From positions 112,683-176,682 of the forward strand of contig NZ_JAUUUU010000004.1 of NCBI RefSeq assembly GCF_030676955.1: 64,000 bases of DNA, read 5' to 3'. Shown here piece after piece: positions 33,674-42,860 of this stretch. Position numbers and translations under genes: made by a program. How positions within the stretch are numbered: position 1 is the first letter of the stretch; the number at the start of each line of letters is the position of its first letter. Source of the DNA: Porticoccus litoralis (GTDB taxonomy: Bacteria > Pseudomonadota > Gammaproteobacteria > Pseudomonadales > Porticoccaceae). The notes under the pieces are model-generated. The model had not been told where the DNA came from. It did no database searches and worked only from the letters and a program-made list of their open reading frames with translations.

Positions 33674-36034
33674 ATGGACACCACGGAAGAGTTAGCAGCA
33701 CAGTCAACGCGTTTTGAGATTGCACAATTACTGCTGGAACGTTTACCCATTTGCATTGGGGTGACTGCGGGTTTCTGTTTGGTCCAGGCGTTCGCCTGGG
33801 TTAGCAATCTGTTCAGCTGGCACTTGATCGCCTGGTCAATTTTTTCTATCACTCTGCTTATCGGTAGTTGGTTATTGGTTCGCCGCTTGTCAGAAACCTA
33901 CAAGTTTTTGGGTATGAATGTCAGGCTTGTTGAAGATATCAACAATCTGGCGGTGGTGTTATCCATTGCCGTGGGGCTTATCTGGTCATCTGCGAGTGTC
34001 ATTCAGTTCTTTGCCCAGAGCTCTGACCATTGGCTGTACTTCTCAATTATTATTGGTGCAGCTGCCAGTAGCGGTATTCTGTTCAATTACAATATCCGGG
34101 CTTCGCTGATCTGTGTGGCCATGGTTATGCTGCCCTGCACCATACAGGTTTACCTGTCTGGCCACGAAAGCGGTCTGTACTTTACAGCCTTTAATCTTAT
34201 TTACATGGCCACCTTGTATTTAGTCATGATCCAGCTGCATCAGTTGCTGGAAAAAAACGTCTCGTTACGTATGAACAGTGAAGAGTCCGCACGCAAGCGG
34301 GCTGAATTGAGCTATCTGTTTGAGCAACATTGGCAAAATGCGCCTTTGGCGGCAGTGCAGTGGGACAAGAACCAGCGCATTATCGATTGGAATCCCAGTG
34401 CTGAAAGACTGTTTGGTTATTCCAAACAGGAGGTTATTGGAAAGCAACCAGACTTTTTTGTGCCTGACAGCTCCAGGGAGAAGTCAAACACCATGTGGCA
34501 TGCGTTGATGCGCAAGAACACTGATGGCAATCTCAGTGTGCATGAGGTTCTGGACAAGAGTGGTGCAGTTAAAATTTGCGAGTGGCACAACACACCGCTA
34601 TTGAAAGAAGGCAAGCTGATCGGTGTTGCATCGTTTGTTGAAGACATTACCTCTCAGGTAACGGCCAAGGAAATAATCCAGCGGCAGGCAACTGTGGACA
34701 CACTGACTTCATTACCTAATCGTCGCCGCATGATGGAAGAATTGGATTGTGCAATTTCGCGCTCCCAACGTCACAAACAATTTGGCGCAGTCATTTTTCT
34801 CGACCTGGATCACTTCAAGGACATTAACGATACCCAGGGCCATCATATGGGTGATCTGGTGTTGCAGTATTTCGCCGAGCTGCTGCGTAAGGCTGTTCGC
34901 ACTGAAGACGTAGTGGCGCGTTTTGGTGGTGATGAATTTGTCATTCTGGTTCAGGACCTGGGAGAAAAACCTCAAGAGGCGCGCGCTAAGGTGTTAACCA
35001 TCGCCGATAAGATTATGGAAATGGGAAAAACCGCCTGTAAACAGGAAGGCCTGGAATATGAAATTGAAGTTAGCGGCGGCATTGTTATGTTCAGGGGCAA
35101 CCATTACAGCTCTAATGACCTGCTGAAGCAGGCTGACCTCGCCATGTACAAAGTGAAAAACTATGGGCGCAAGGGTTTCAGCTTCTACGATGACTCCATG
35201 GCGGTTGAGGCCGAGTATCGAGTCACCATGATACGTGAGCTGCGTCAGGGCATTGAAAATGGTGAGTTTGAGTTGCATTTTCAGCCGTTGATGAACATAT
35301 CAGGCAATCTTGTCTTTGCCGAAGCCCTGTTGCGCTGGAAGCGGCCTTCACAGCGAATCGTCCCTGCTGGGGAATTTATCGACTTCATGTCCTCATTGCC
35401 TATGATGACAGAGGTTGGTGTCTGGGTGTTCGATTCGGTGTGTGCACAAATTCAAACGTGGAAAAATGAGGGTCACTGGCGTTCTGACTGCGCTATTTTC
35501 GTCAATATCAGCCCGAAACAGTTTGAAGATGAGCAGTTTGCCCGGCAGGTAAAACAGACCATCAAAAAATATGATATTAACCCCCAACAACTTGTCCTGG
35601 AAATTACCGAGGAAAGCCTGATCAATAACCTTGATCGTGTGCATGGGCAACTTATGGAATTGATTGACTTCGGTTTGCGCATTGCTCTAGATGATTTTGG
35701 AACAGGTTATTCCTCGTTGGCCATGTTGCAGAAACTGCCGGTACAGTTTGTGAAGCTCGACCGAGAATTTATCAACGATCTGAGCTCATCTAAAGATACC
35801 TATTCCATCGTCATGGCGGTTATCAAGCTGTGTCATATTCTGTCCCTGGAAGTGATTGCAGAGGGTGTGGAGACGGAGGAACAGCACACGATCCTGAAGC
35901 AACTGGGGTGTAATTACTTTCAGGGGTATTACTTTGACAAACCCATGGAAGCAGCTGCCTTCACTCAGTTGATTAATAAGTCAGAATCTGCTGAAGAGTG
36001 TGAAAAATCGCCACATCTGAAAGTGGTCAGCTGA
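33674..36034 (+). CDS. Membrane PAS-GGDEF-EAL c-di-GMP enzyme
   Basis: A 786-residue protein with about six N-terminal membrane helices (residues 20-190), a PAS domain (about 215-325), GGDEF (GGDEF at 418-422 in RFGGDEF) and EAL (E550, FAEALLRW). The GGDEF half keeps the inhibitory RxxD site (RTED, five residues before GGDEF). The EAL half keeps its catalytic residues: NISPKQ, LEITEE, LDDFGTGYSS, VKLDRE, IAEGVE and NYFQGYYFDKP. Both cyclase and phosphodiesterase activity are therefore possible; which dominates cannot be seen. It stands alone, preceded by the palindrome at 33525. Confidence 0.93.
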   Translation: MDTTEELAAQSTRFEIAQLLLERLPICIGVTAGFCLVQAFAWVSNLFSWHLIAWSIFSITLLIGSWLLVRRLSETYKFLGMNVRLVEDINNLAVVLSIAVGLIWSSASVIQFFAQSSDHWLYFSIIIGAAASSGILFNYNIRASLICVAMVMLPCTIQVYLSGHESGLYFTAFNLIYMATLYLVMIQLHQLLEKNVSLRMNSEESARKRAELSYLFEQHWQNAPLAAVQWDKNQRIIDWNPSAERLFGYSKQEVIGKQPDFFVPDSSREKSNTMWHALMRKNTDGNLSVHEVLDKSGAVKICEWHNTPLLKEGKLIGVASFVEDITSQVTAKEIIQRQATVDTLTSLPNRRRMMEELDCAISRSQRHKQFGAVIFLDLDHFKDINDTQGHHMGDLVLQYFAELLRKAVRTEDVVARFGGDEFVILVQDLGEKPQEARAKVLTIADKIMEMGKTACKQEGLEYEIEVSGGIVMFRGNHYSSNDLLKQADLAMYKVKNYGRKGFSFYDDSMAVEAEYRVTMIRELRQGIENGEFELHFQPLMNISGNLVFAEALLRWKRPSQRIVPAGEFIDFMSSLPMMTEVGVWVFDSVCAQIQTWKNEGHWRSDCAIFVNISPKQFEDEQFARQVKQTIKKYDINPQQLVLEITEESLINNLDRVHGQLMELIDFGLRIALDDFGTGYSSLAMLQKLPVQFVKLDREFINDLSSSKDTYSIVMAVIKLCHILSLEVIAEGVETEEQHTILKQLGCNYFQGYYFDKPMEAAAFTQLINKSESAEECEKSPHLKVVS

Positions 36035-36102
36035 GTATTTTTCCCGGTACAACCTCAACATTAGACAGGGTATAGTTAGGCCAATTGTCCCGGGGGTTAT
36101 CC

Positions 36103-37047
36103 GTGGTAAAAATTCCAGTTGGTATCAGTGCCTGTCTGATGGGTGATGAGGTCCGCCATAACGGTGGACACAAGCGAGATGCCTATATCAATGGCACGCT
36201 GTCGTCTTTTTTTTCCTTTCACCATTTCTGTCCCGAAGTTGGTATTGGTCTGGGTGTGCCCAGGCCCGCTATCAGGTTGCTGGCGACAGATCGAGGTATT
36301 CGGGCGGTGGGTAGTCGGGATTCGGGTCTTGATGTGACAGATCAACTGGTCGGATACAGTCGGGAGCAATTTCCCCTGATTGAACAATGTTCTGGCATGA
36401 TTGTGAAAAGAGCTTCCCCCAGTTGCGGTATGGAGCGGGTCAAGGTCTACAACGACAAGAATATGCCGCACCCCGAGGGGAGCGGTGTGTTCGCCGCGGC
36501 CATTATGGATAAATTTCCTCTCCTACCCATGGAGGAGGAAGGCAGACTGGGCGACCCGGGATTGCGGGAAAATTTTGTGCAGCGGGTTTTCATCTATCAC
36601 CGTTGGCGAACGGAATACGCCAACGAACTGACAGTAAAAAAGCTGACCGAGTTTCATGCCAGGCATAAATTGATTTACATGAGCCACGATCAAAATCGTT
36701 CCCGTGAATTGGGGCGAATTGCTGCTTCCGCCCGCAATGATAATCTCGAACATGTGGCTGCTGAATATATTGCTCTTGCGATGGCTACCCTGAAAAAAGT
36801 CGCGAGCCGCAAGAATCACGTCAATGTATTGCAACATATTCAGGGTTATCTCAAGAAACAGCTGGATACTGATGATAAGCAGGAGCTGGTAGAGGTATTT
36901 GAGAGGTATCGCTTGGGGGAAATCCCGCTTATCGTGCCGATTACCCTGCTTAGGCACCATTTTCGAAAAGTGCCGGACGACTATATCGACCAATCCTGGT
37001 ATATGAATCCCTACCCGGAAGAACTCAAATTGCGCAATCTGGTATAA
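36103..37047 (+). CDS. YbgA-family protein (DUF523 plus DUF1722)
   Basis: A 314-residue protein. The N-terminal DUF523 half has conserved cysteines in ISACLMGDEVRHNGGHKRD and KRASPSCGME; the C-terminal half is DUF1722 (ANELTVKKLTEFHARHKLIYMSHD, PITLLRHHF). Proteins of this build are YbgA-like, often near photolyase genes; a role in thiouracil desulfuration or repair has been proposed for DUF523 but nothing here tests it. The GTG at 36103 has GGGGG seven bases upstream; the TTG at 36085 is the longer option. Confidence 0.88.
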   Translation: MVKIPVGISACLMGDEVRHNGGHKRDAYINGTLSSFFSFHHFCPEVGIGLGVPRPAIRLLATDRGIRAVGSRDSGLDVTDQLVGYSREQFPLIEQCSGMIVKRASPSCGMERVKVYNDKNMPHPEGSGVFAAAIMDKFPLLPMEEEGRLGDPGLRENFVQRVFIYHRWRTEYANELTVKKLTEFHARHKLIYMSHDQNRSRELGRIAASARNDNLEHVAAEYIALAMATLKKVASRKNHVNVLQHIQGYLKKQLDTDDKQELVEVFERYRLGEIPLIVPITLLRHHFRKVPDDYIDQSWYMNPYPEELKLRNLV

Positions 37048-37050
37048 ACG

Positions 37051-37251
37051 TTGAAGAGTACAGAGAAAAATAAAAGAAACATTCCGGTATTACTCATCGT
37101 TCTGGATATGATCGGGGCAGTATTCGCTGCCATGGGCATTCTGGGCTTGATGGGAGAGGGTGCTCTGGAAGATTACCTGCTGTTGGCCGGTGGCATCTTG
37201 CTGATGACACCACTGGTCTTGCATATTTTAAACCGGGTGCGCAGCCGCTAG
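37051..37251 (+). CDS. Small two-helix membrane protein
   Basis: A 66-residue frame with two hydrophobic segments (VLLIVLDMIGAVFAAMGILGLM and YLLLAGGILLMTPLVLHIL) and positively charged ends, three bases after the YbgA gene. The start would be TTG at 37051. Size and layout are loosely like the DUF1418 (YbjC) family, but I am not sure of this. The tight spacing to the gene before and the small gap to the NfeD gene support that it is real. Confidence 0.55.
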   Translation: MKSTEKNKRNIPVLLIVLDMIGAVFAAMGILGLMGEGALEDYLLLAGGILLMTPLVLHILNRVRSR

Positions 37252-37281
37252 GGCTGCAGCACTAAAATAGGAATCATCTAC

Positions 37282-37737
37282 ATGGAATTTGAGCTTGCGA
37301 CCTGGCACTGGTTGGTGCTGGGGATCCTTCTTGTGATTATGGAAATCTTCATTCCCAGTTTCACCGTTCTGTGGTTTGGTCTGGGTGCGTTGGTGGTCGG
37401 AGTGACGCTGTGGCCCTTGCCCGAGTTGCCTCTGGCGGCGCAATTACTTATCTGGATTGTCGCTTCTTGCCTGTTCGCAATTCTGTGGTTCAAGTATTTC
37501 AAGCCACGCATGATCGATAAAACCACGGCGGGTATTGCCCGGGAAGCGGCTGTGGGCGAGTCGGGACAGGTAATTAAAGTGCCCGCCGGAGAAAGACGTG
37601 GTGTGGTGCGCTTCGCCATTCCTATCCTGAGTGCTGATGAATGGGAATTTATCTGTGAACAGGATGTTGCTGTGGGCGATCGTGTGTTTATCAAAGAGTT
37701 TTCGGGAAATACTCTGATCGTCGTTAAGCTGGATTAA
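37282..37737 (+). CDS. NfeD-family membrane protein (short form, YbbK type)
   Basis: A 151-residue protein with two or three N-terminal helices (WHWLVLGILLVIMEIFIPSFTVLWFGLGALVVG) and a C-terminal OB-fold domain (GESGQVIKVPAGERRGVVRF, DVAVGDRVFIKEFSGNTLIVVKL). Short NfeD proteins are almost always paired with an SPFH/stomatin protein, and that partner gene follows 69 bases downstream. The pair probably organises membrane microdomains or membrane protein quality control. Confidence 0.92.
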   Translation: MEFELATWHWLVLGILLVIMEIFIPSFTVLWFGLGALVVGVTLWPLPELPLAAQLLIWIVASCLFAILWFKYFKPRMIDKTTAGIAREAAVGESGQVIKVPAGERRGVVRFAIPILSADEWEFICEQDVAVGDRVFIKEFSGNTLIVVKLD

Positions 37738-37806
37738 CAGCCGCTGAAATACCTTTCCGCGGTAGCTAGGTACGAATTAAATTAAGTCCCTTGAAAGGAG
37801 ATCAAA

Positions 37807-38658
37807 ATGGAAGGGTCTATTGTTCTTTTTGCATTACTTTTGTTGGTGGTTATCACAATTGCTCTGGGTGTCAGGATCGTCTCCCAGGGTAGCAAGCACG
37901 TGGTTCAAAGGTTGGGTAAGTACCATAAAACCCTGCCGCCAGGTCTGAACATCATCATTCCTTATGTCGATACAGTGGCCTACAAGGTGTCCACCAAGGA
38001 CATTGTTCTCGATATCCCATCACAAGAGGTTATCACCAGGGATAACGTGGTGATCATTGCTAACGCCGTGGCCTACATCAACATTGTGTCCCCCGAAAAG
38101 GCGGTTTATGGGGTAGAGGACTATGAGCTGGCCATTCGCAATCTCGTCCAGACATCTCTGCGTTCCATCGTTGGCGAGATGGACCTGGATGATGCCCTGT
38201 CTTCCCGTGATCAGATCAAGAGTAAGCTGAAAACCTCCATATCTGACGATATTGCCGACTGGGGTATCACCCTGAAAACCGTAGAAATTCAGGATATCAA
38301 TCCCTCCGGCACCATGCAGCAAGCTATGGAAGAGCAGGCCGCTGCAGAGCGTCAGCGGCGGGCAACGGTCACCCGCGCAGATGGTGAGAAAACCGCGGCT
38401 ATTCTGGAAGCGGAAGGGCGCCTTGAGGCATCACGACGGGATGCGGAAGCCAAGGTTGTGTTGGCTACAGCTACCAAAGAGGCGATTGAGAAAGTGACCG
38501 CCGGTATCCAGGATAAAGAATTACCAGCGGTATATCTGCTCGGCGAGAAGTACGTTGAAGCCATGCGCGGAATTGCCGAGTCTGAAAACGCCAAGATGGT
38601 GGTGTTGCCCGCAGATATTCCCGCCGCTGTCCGCGGTCTGATGGGTGCCCAAAAATAA
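37807..38658 (+). CDS. qmcA: SPFH/band-7 (stomatin-like) protein, QmcA type
   Basis: A 283-residue protein with an N-terminal membrane anchor (IVLFALLLLVVITIALGV), the SPFH domain (VVQRLGKYHKTLPPGLNIIIPYVD, KVSTKDIVLDIPSQEVITRDNV) and an Ala/Glu/Arg-rich coiled coil (about 170-230). It forms oligomeric membrane scaffolds; E. coli QmcA is near FtsH regulators. AAAGGAG lies eight bases before the ATG. It is the usual partner of the NfeD protein upstream. Confidence 0.93.
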   Translation: MEGSIVLFALLLLVVITIALGVRIVSQGSKHVVQRLGKYHKTLPPGLNIIIPYVDTVAYKVSTKDIVLDIPSQEVITRDNVVIIANAVAYINIVSPEKAVYGVEDYELAIRNLVQTSLRSIVGEMDLDDALSSRDQIKSKLKTSISDDIADWGITLKTVEIQDINPSGTMQQAMEEQAAAERQRRATVTRADGEKTAAILEAEGRLEASRRDAEAKVVLATATKEAIEKVTAGIQDKELPAVYLLGEKYVEAMRGIAESENAKMVVLPADIPAAVRGLMGAQK

Positions 38659-38727
38659 CCAATTCAGGTCAACCGGTTGCGCTGTAGCACGTTATATTGG
38701 TTGTGTGGCCAAACAAATGGTATTTCC

Positions 38728-39111
38728 ATGTTGAAGATTACCCCTTTGCTCGTCGCAGTGATGTTGCTGGCCGCTTGCAGCCATTACGGCGCATCCTCAG
38801 GAGCTGACAGCAGTGGCATCATCATTGATCGTCAGGGCGTGGATATGTCTAGGTATTACAGCGATCTCAATGAGTGTCAGGGCTATGCGTCCGAAGTGCG
38901 TGTGGCCGAGCGCACGGCTACTTCGACTGCCGGGGGCGCAGTGGTAGGTGGTATTATCGGAGCCGTGGTCGGGGACAGTGATACCGCCAAGCGCGGTGCG
39001 GGTGTTGGTGCGGTCACTGGAGCCATCAAAGGCGTTTCATCGGGTTCTCGGGAACGTGAACGGGTGGTGAAAAATTGTCTCCGTGGTCGCGGCTACCGGG
39101 TACTTAATTGA
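38728..39111 (+). CDS. Glycine-zipper lipoprotein
   Basis: A 127-residue lipoprotein: signal peptide MLKITPLLVAVMLLAACS with lipobox LAAC, then a Gly/Ala-rich segment (GGAVVGGIIGAVVGDSDTAKRGAGVGAVTGAIKG) typical of glycine-zipper proteins of the SlyB/PcpY kind, and a C-terminal pair of cysteines with VVKNCLRGRGYRVLN. ATG 38728 opens the signal; the upstream frame to 38677 does not belong. Probably outer membrane; its function is unknown. Confidence 0.85.
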   Translation: MLKITPLLVAVMLLAACSHYGASSGADSSGIIIDRQGVDMSRYYSDLNECQGYASEVRVAERTATSTAGGAVVGGIIGAVVGDSDTAKRGAGVGAVTGAIKGVSSGSRERERVVKNCLRGRGYRVLN

Positions 39112-39125
39112 CTCTTGGAGATCTG

Positions 39126-39872
39126 TTAGTCCATTAATAGTAGTGGGAAAGGTAGCTGTTCCAGCAGCTCAAACCACTGTCTTTCCGTCAGGTTCGTCAG
39201 CAGGTCCTTTGGCATTAATACCAGTGATGCAGAATTGAGTCTCAGGGCACGGAGTTGTTCGGGACGTGTGGATGATACAGCCTGAAAATGCCACCGTACG
39301 TCCTCTATTGACAGTTTCCCAGTGATCTCTGCGGGTAGAGGCGTCTCACTGACAATAGTGATGTCGGACACCATGCCGTTGGCCGCCAGCAGTCGTGCTA
39401 CTTCCAGCATGCGCTCGAAAATACCGGAATTCTCGTAGATCAGTACCAGTTGCCTTAGCTGTAGGGTTACCTGCTTTCTAGTTAGGCTTTTGCGGCTACG
39501 ACCGGGGAGAAAAACATCGCATCCCTGAATAGACAGGGACTGTATGGCAACTTTTCCACTTTCCACAGCAAAGGTGCATTCTAGTTTGTCCCGAGCGCTC
39601 AGTTCCTCCAGCAGGTGGCGGGCCTGGGCACTGGCAAGCCGGTTGATGCGTAGCAATTCTTCAGGATCCAGTATTCGCTCTTCAGCTGATAGGTAATTAA
39701 TCTCGGTAGAAAAGGGCAGCCCTGCCGCTGACATCAACTGGCTGTCTTCAATGTAAAGGCCTGACAGGGTGGCATCCAGTCGACGGGCGATGCTGACCAA
39801 GGTTGACAGCCCGGCATCCGTGGCACTGTGCATGTCCAGTGCGATCAGAATATGACGCCTGGCGCTACTCAT
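39126..39872 (-). CDS. Usp-like (universal stress protein related) protein
   Basis: A 248-residue protein beginning SSARRHILIALDMHSATDAGLSTLVSIARRLDATLSGLYIEDSQL, the layout of a UspA-type Rossmann fold. The glycine-rich ATP loop (G-2x-G-9x-G) of classical Usp is not visible, so nucleotide binding is doubtful. The second half (VLIYENSGIFERMLEVARLLAANG) could be a degenerate second domain. The start at 39872 overlaps the end of the Lon-like gene by eight bases, implying coupled translation; I infer a shared stress function. Confidence 0.7.
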   Translation of the reverse strand: MSSARRHILIALDMHSATDAGLSTLVSIARRLDATLSGLYIEDSQLMSAAGLPFSTEINYLSAEERILDPEELLRINRLASAQARHLLEELSARDKLECTFAVESGKVAIQSLSIQGCDVFLPGRSRKSLTRKQVTLQLRQLVLIYENSGIFERMLEVARLLAANGMVSDITIVSETPLPAEITGKLSIEDVRWHFQAVSSTRPEQLRALRLNSASLVLMPKDLLTNLTERQWFELLEQLPFPLLLMD

Positions 39873-42288
39873 CACCGTCTTCGTCCCCCTTGTCGTGGGC
39901 CGCATATTTTTTCGCAGCAGCTATCCACGCCTCAACCTTAGCGGCCACCCGACCATTCACTGATTCTGCCGGGTATTGGCTCAGGGTGTTTTGCACACCG
40001 GCATCGAGCCCGGTGAGCAATGACAGTGCTTCATCAATTGTCGAGATGGCATAAATATGGAAGCGACCCTCTGTGACGGCATCAATGACACGTCTGTCCA
40101 GCATCAGGTGCTGGGTGTTGGCGGAGGGCATAACAACTCCCTGGCTACCTGTAAGACCGCGGGCCTGACAGATGTCGAAGAAGCCTTCAATTTTCTGGTT
40201 GATACCCCCGATGGCCTGTACCTGCCCATGCTGGTTGATCGAGCCGGTGACAGCCAGCTCCTGCCGGATCGGTATATCGGCGATGGCTGACAGCAATACG
40301 GTAATTTCCGCGACAGAGGCGCTGTCTCCCTCAACCCCGCCGTATGACTGCTCAAACACCAGACTGGCAGAGATGGGTAAAGGTCGGTCTCTGGCAAAAC
40401 GGCTGGCAATAAAGGCTGACAAAATCAGTACGGCCTTGGAGTGAATGTTGCCGCCGAGTTTGACCTCCCGCTCAATATCCACCACCTTGCCACTGCCTAG
40501 GCGTGCCTGGGCGGTTATCCGCGTTGGCTGACCAAAGGCATACCCCCCCAACAGGAAGACCGAGAGGCCATTAATCTGGGCCACCCGGGTGCCACTGGTG
40601 GCAACCAGCTGGATATCCCGCAGGATACTTTCGTGGATACGCTCCCGGAACTGGTCCATGCGTCGAGTGGCTGCATCGACGGCCTGTTGCAGGTGCTCGG
40701 CAGAAATGTGCTCAGCACCCGCCACACCCGCGTAATAATCGCTTTCACACAGTAGGTCTGTGAGTCTGTTCAGGTGCAGCGGTAGTTTTTCAGCATCTTC
40801 AAGCATTCGCGATCCCTGTTCGATCACCCGTGCCACAGCAGCGGTATCCAGGGGGCGTAGGGATTTTTTATGTTGTAGTGCAGCGATCAGCCTGGCGTAT
40901 CCCAGAGTATTTTCTGCGTTGCGTGGTAGGTCTTCCGAGAGGTCCGCCGGTACCTTAAACAACAGGTTAAAATCTGGGTCATAGGCCTGTAGCAGGTAGT
41001 AAATCATGCGGTCGCCCAACAGGATAACTTTCAGGTCCAGGGGCACCGGTTGCGGTTCCAGAGACTTGGTGCTGACCAGGCTCAGTAGTTGGTCAATGGA
41101 TTCAATGCGTATTTCCCGGGACTGCAACGCCCGTTTCAGCGAGTCCCAGGCAAAGGGGTTGGTGAGTACCTTGACGGCGTCCAGCAGCAGGTAACCGCCG
41201 TTGGCACGGTGCAGGGCGCCATTCCGGATCAGGGTGAAGTCGGTGGTCAGTGTGCCGAACTGAGCCTCATGCTCCACCCGTCCCATAAGGTTGTTGAGGG
41301 AGGGGTTGTCCTCATAGACGATTGGCGGGCTGCAGCTGTCACTGTTATCCACCAGTACATTAACCTTGTACATGGGAAATTCATGCACCCGAGCCTTGAG
41401 GTCTTCCGGCATGCTGGATTGGCCTTCTTCCTCCCGAAACTCATCGGCATTTTCAATGACATTCTGTTTTACCTCGCTGAGGAAGCTGACCACTTCCGCA
41501 TGCTCGCCATAGCGGTTTTCCAGCTCCCGGAAAATCTGATTGACGGCATTCTGGACAATATTCTGGTTGAGTTTTTTCATGCGCTCGCGCCCCTCCTTCA
41601 TCCAGAGGGGCATTTGCAGGACGACTTCCTTGAGTTCTTCCTTGAGCTCGTTGATTTTGTCTTCGATGGCTTTTTGCTCATCTTCGCTGAGGGCTTCAAA
41701 CTCTTTCGGGGTGATGATCTCTTCGTTTGCCAGCGGTGCCAGGGTGTAGCCAGTGGGGGTCTGCATCAGGGCAATATCCATCTGCTTGGCCTTGTCCCGC
41801 AGGGCTGCAAAAGCTTTCTGCTCGCGATCGCTGTATTCCTCCGAGATCTCGTTGAGGCGTGCCTTGTACTCGGCACTTTGAAAAACCCCGGGAATGGTGA
41901 CCAGCAGATCCTCGACACATTGCTCCATGTCTTTCTTGAGGCAGGAGGCAATGCCGCAGGGCAGCTTCAGCACTTTCGGCTGTTGGGGGGCACTGAAATT
42001 ATTGATGTAGCACCAGTCATTGGGGCGGGGGCCTTCGGTAACCTGTTGTTGCAGAAAATCCCTGAGCATTTCATGTTTGCCCATGCCAGAGGAACCCATC
42101 ACGTAAATGTTGTAACCCTCGTGGCTGATGCCAAGGCCGAAACGCAGTGCCTCCAAGGCTCGATCCTGGCCAAAGTAATTGTCCAGGTGTTCCAGCTCAG
42201 TGGTGTCTTTGAAGGGCAGTGTGGCCGGATCACAGCGTCGGTAGAGATGCTCAGCGGGTAGTGCCTGGATGGATTCTTTTTCTGTCAC
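39865..42288 (-). CDS. Lon-like ATP-dependent protease (AAA_32 / Lon_C)
   Basis: An 807-residue protein of the family annotated as AAA-family ATPase/Lon-related protease. The N-terminus has a Walker A (VMGSSGMGKHEML) and a long helical insertion (about 120-260); the ATPase core continues with GGYLLLDAVKVLTNPFAWDSLKRAL. The C-terminal Lon protease domain has the catalytic Ser656 (VEGDSASVAE) and Lys699 (INQKIEGF), spaced 43 apart as in E. coli Lon (S679/K722). It lacks the Lon N-terminal substrate domain. It follows the host-attachment gene by 11 bases and overlaps the Usp-like gene. Confidence 0.9.
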   Translation of the reverse strand: MTEKESIQALPAEHLYRRCDPATLPFKDTTELEHLDNYFGQDRALEALRFGLGISHEGYNIYVMGSSGMGKHEMLRDFLQQQVTEGPRPNDWCYINNFSAPQQPKVLKLPCGIASCLKKDMEQCVEDLLVTIPGVFQSAEYKARLNEISEEYSDREQKAFAALRDKAKQMDIALMQTPTGYTLAPLANEEIITPKEFEALSEDEQKAIEDKINELKEELKEVVLQMPLWMKEGRERMKKLNQNIVQNAVNQIFRELENRYGEHAEVVSFLSEVKQNVIENADEFREEEGQSSMPEDLKARVHEFPMYKVNVLVDNSDSCSPPIVYEDNPSLNNLMGRVEHEAQFGTLTTDFTLIRNGALHRANGGYLLLDAVKVLTNPFAWDSLKRALQSREIRIESIDQLLSLVSTKSLEPQPVPLDLKVILLGDRMIYYLLQAYDPDFNLLFKVPADLSEDLPRNAENTLGYARLIAALQHKKSLRPLDTAAVARVIEQGSRMLEDAEKLPLHLNRLTDLLCESDYYAGVAGAEHISAEHLQQAVDAATRRMDQFRERIHESILRDIQLVATSGTRVAQINGLSVFLLGGYAFGQPTRITAQARLGSGKVVDIEREVKLGGNIHSKAVLILSAFIASRFARDRPLPISASLVFEQSYGGVEGDSASVAEITVLLSAIADIPIRQELAVTGSINQHGQVQAIGGINQKIEGFFDICQARGLTGSQGVVMPSANTQHLMLDRRVIDAVTEGRFHIYAISTIDEALSLLTGLDAGVQNTLSQYPAESVNGRVAAKVEAWIAAAKKYAAHDKGDEDGDE

Positions 42289-42299
42289 GCTCTGCTCAC

Positions 42300-42731
42300 T
42301 TATAGGTATTCTGGTAAATGGTTGCGAATATCCTCGTTTGAGGCCTTGACCAGCTGTAGGTCGAATTCTCCTTGCAGGGCCGCTTTGACATTTTTGTTGA
42401 GGTGTTTGTGCAATGCTCCCAGCATTTGCGAAGGCGCTACCAGGTAGAGTTTTCGAAAGTGATCCTGTTCCCGACCCAACGCCAACAGGTCACTGAGCTC
42501 CCTGGCAAAAGTGTCCCGCTCCTGCTCTTTGATCGCTGATTTTTCCGCGACGCCGTGACTCCCTGATGGATTGCTGCCGCTCTGTCTTCCCGGCTGATCG
42601 CTGACCAGTTCAGAGACCTTGAGGCGGCTTTCACCATGGAGCATGCTTTTCACTTCCACCAGCGGTTCTTTGGAACCGGCGGTATTAAAGATACGTGCCC
42701 TTGAGGCGTCGGCAACCAGTACCCAGGTCAT
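42300..42731 (-). CDS. Host attachment family protein (PF10116 type)
   Basis: A 143-residue protein beginning MTWVLVADASRARIF, with ERDTFARELSDLLALGREQDHFRKLYLVAPSQMLGALHKHL, the pattern of proteins named after a plant-attachment factor of Agrobacterium-type bacteria. The fold resembles release-factor-like (eRF1 domain) proteins; the molecular role is unknown. ATG 42731 has AGGAG seven bases upstream. It lies between the RegA-type regulator and the Lon-like gene, all on the same strand. Confidence 0.85.
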   Translation of the reverse strand: MTWVLVADASRARIFNTAGSKEPLVEVKSMLHGESRLKVSELVSDQPGRQSGSNPSGSHGVAEKSAIKEQERDTFARELSDLLALGREQDHFRKLYLVAPSQMLGALHKHLNKNVKAALQGEFDLQLVKASNEDIRNHLPEYL

Positions 42732-42860
42732 CACGATTTCTCCTATTGAGTACGAGTAATTGTGGTGGGTTTATTGCTTAAGCATAGTGTTGATCCGCAC
42801 GATTGGCACGGGAGGGTAGAAGGAATTTTTAAAGGTTTTGGTGGTAGAGGATCGGGGTGG

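Noticed and set aside
41089..42261. 390-codon open frame on the plus strand
   Set aside because: It is antisense to the Lon-like protease gene, which has full catalytic motifs; the translated product has no family features.
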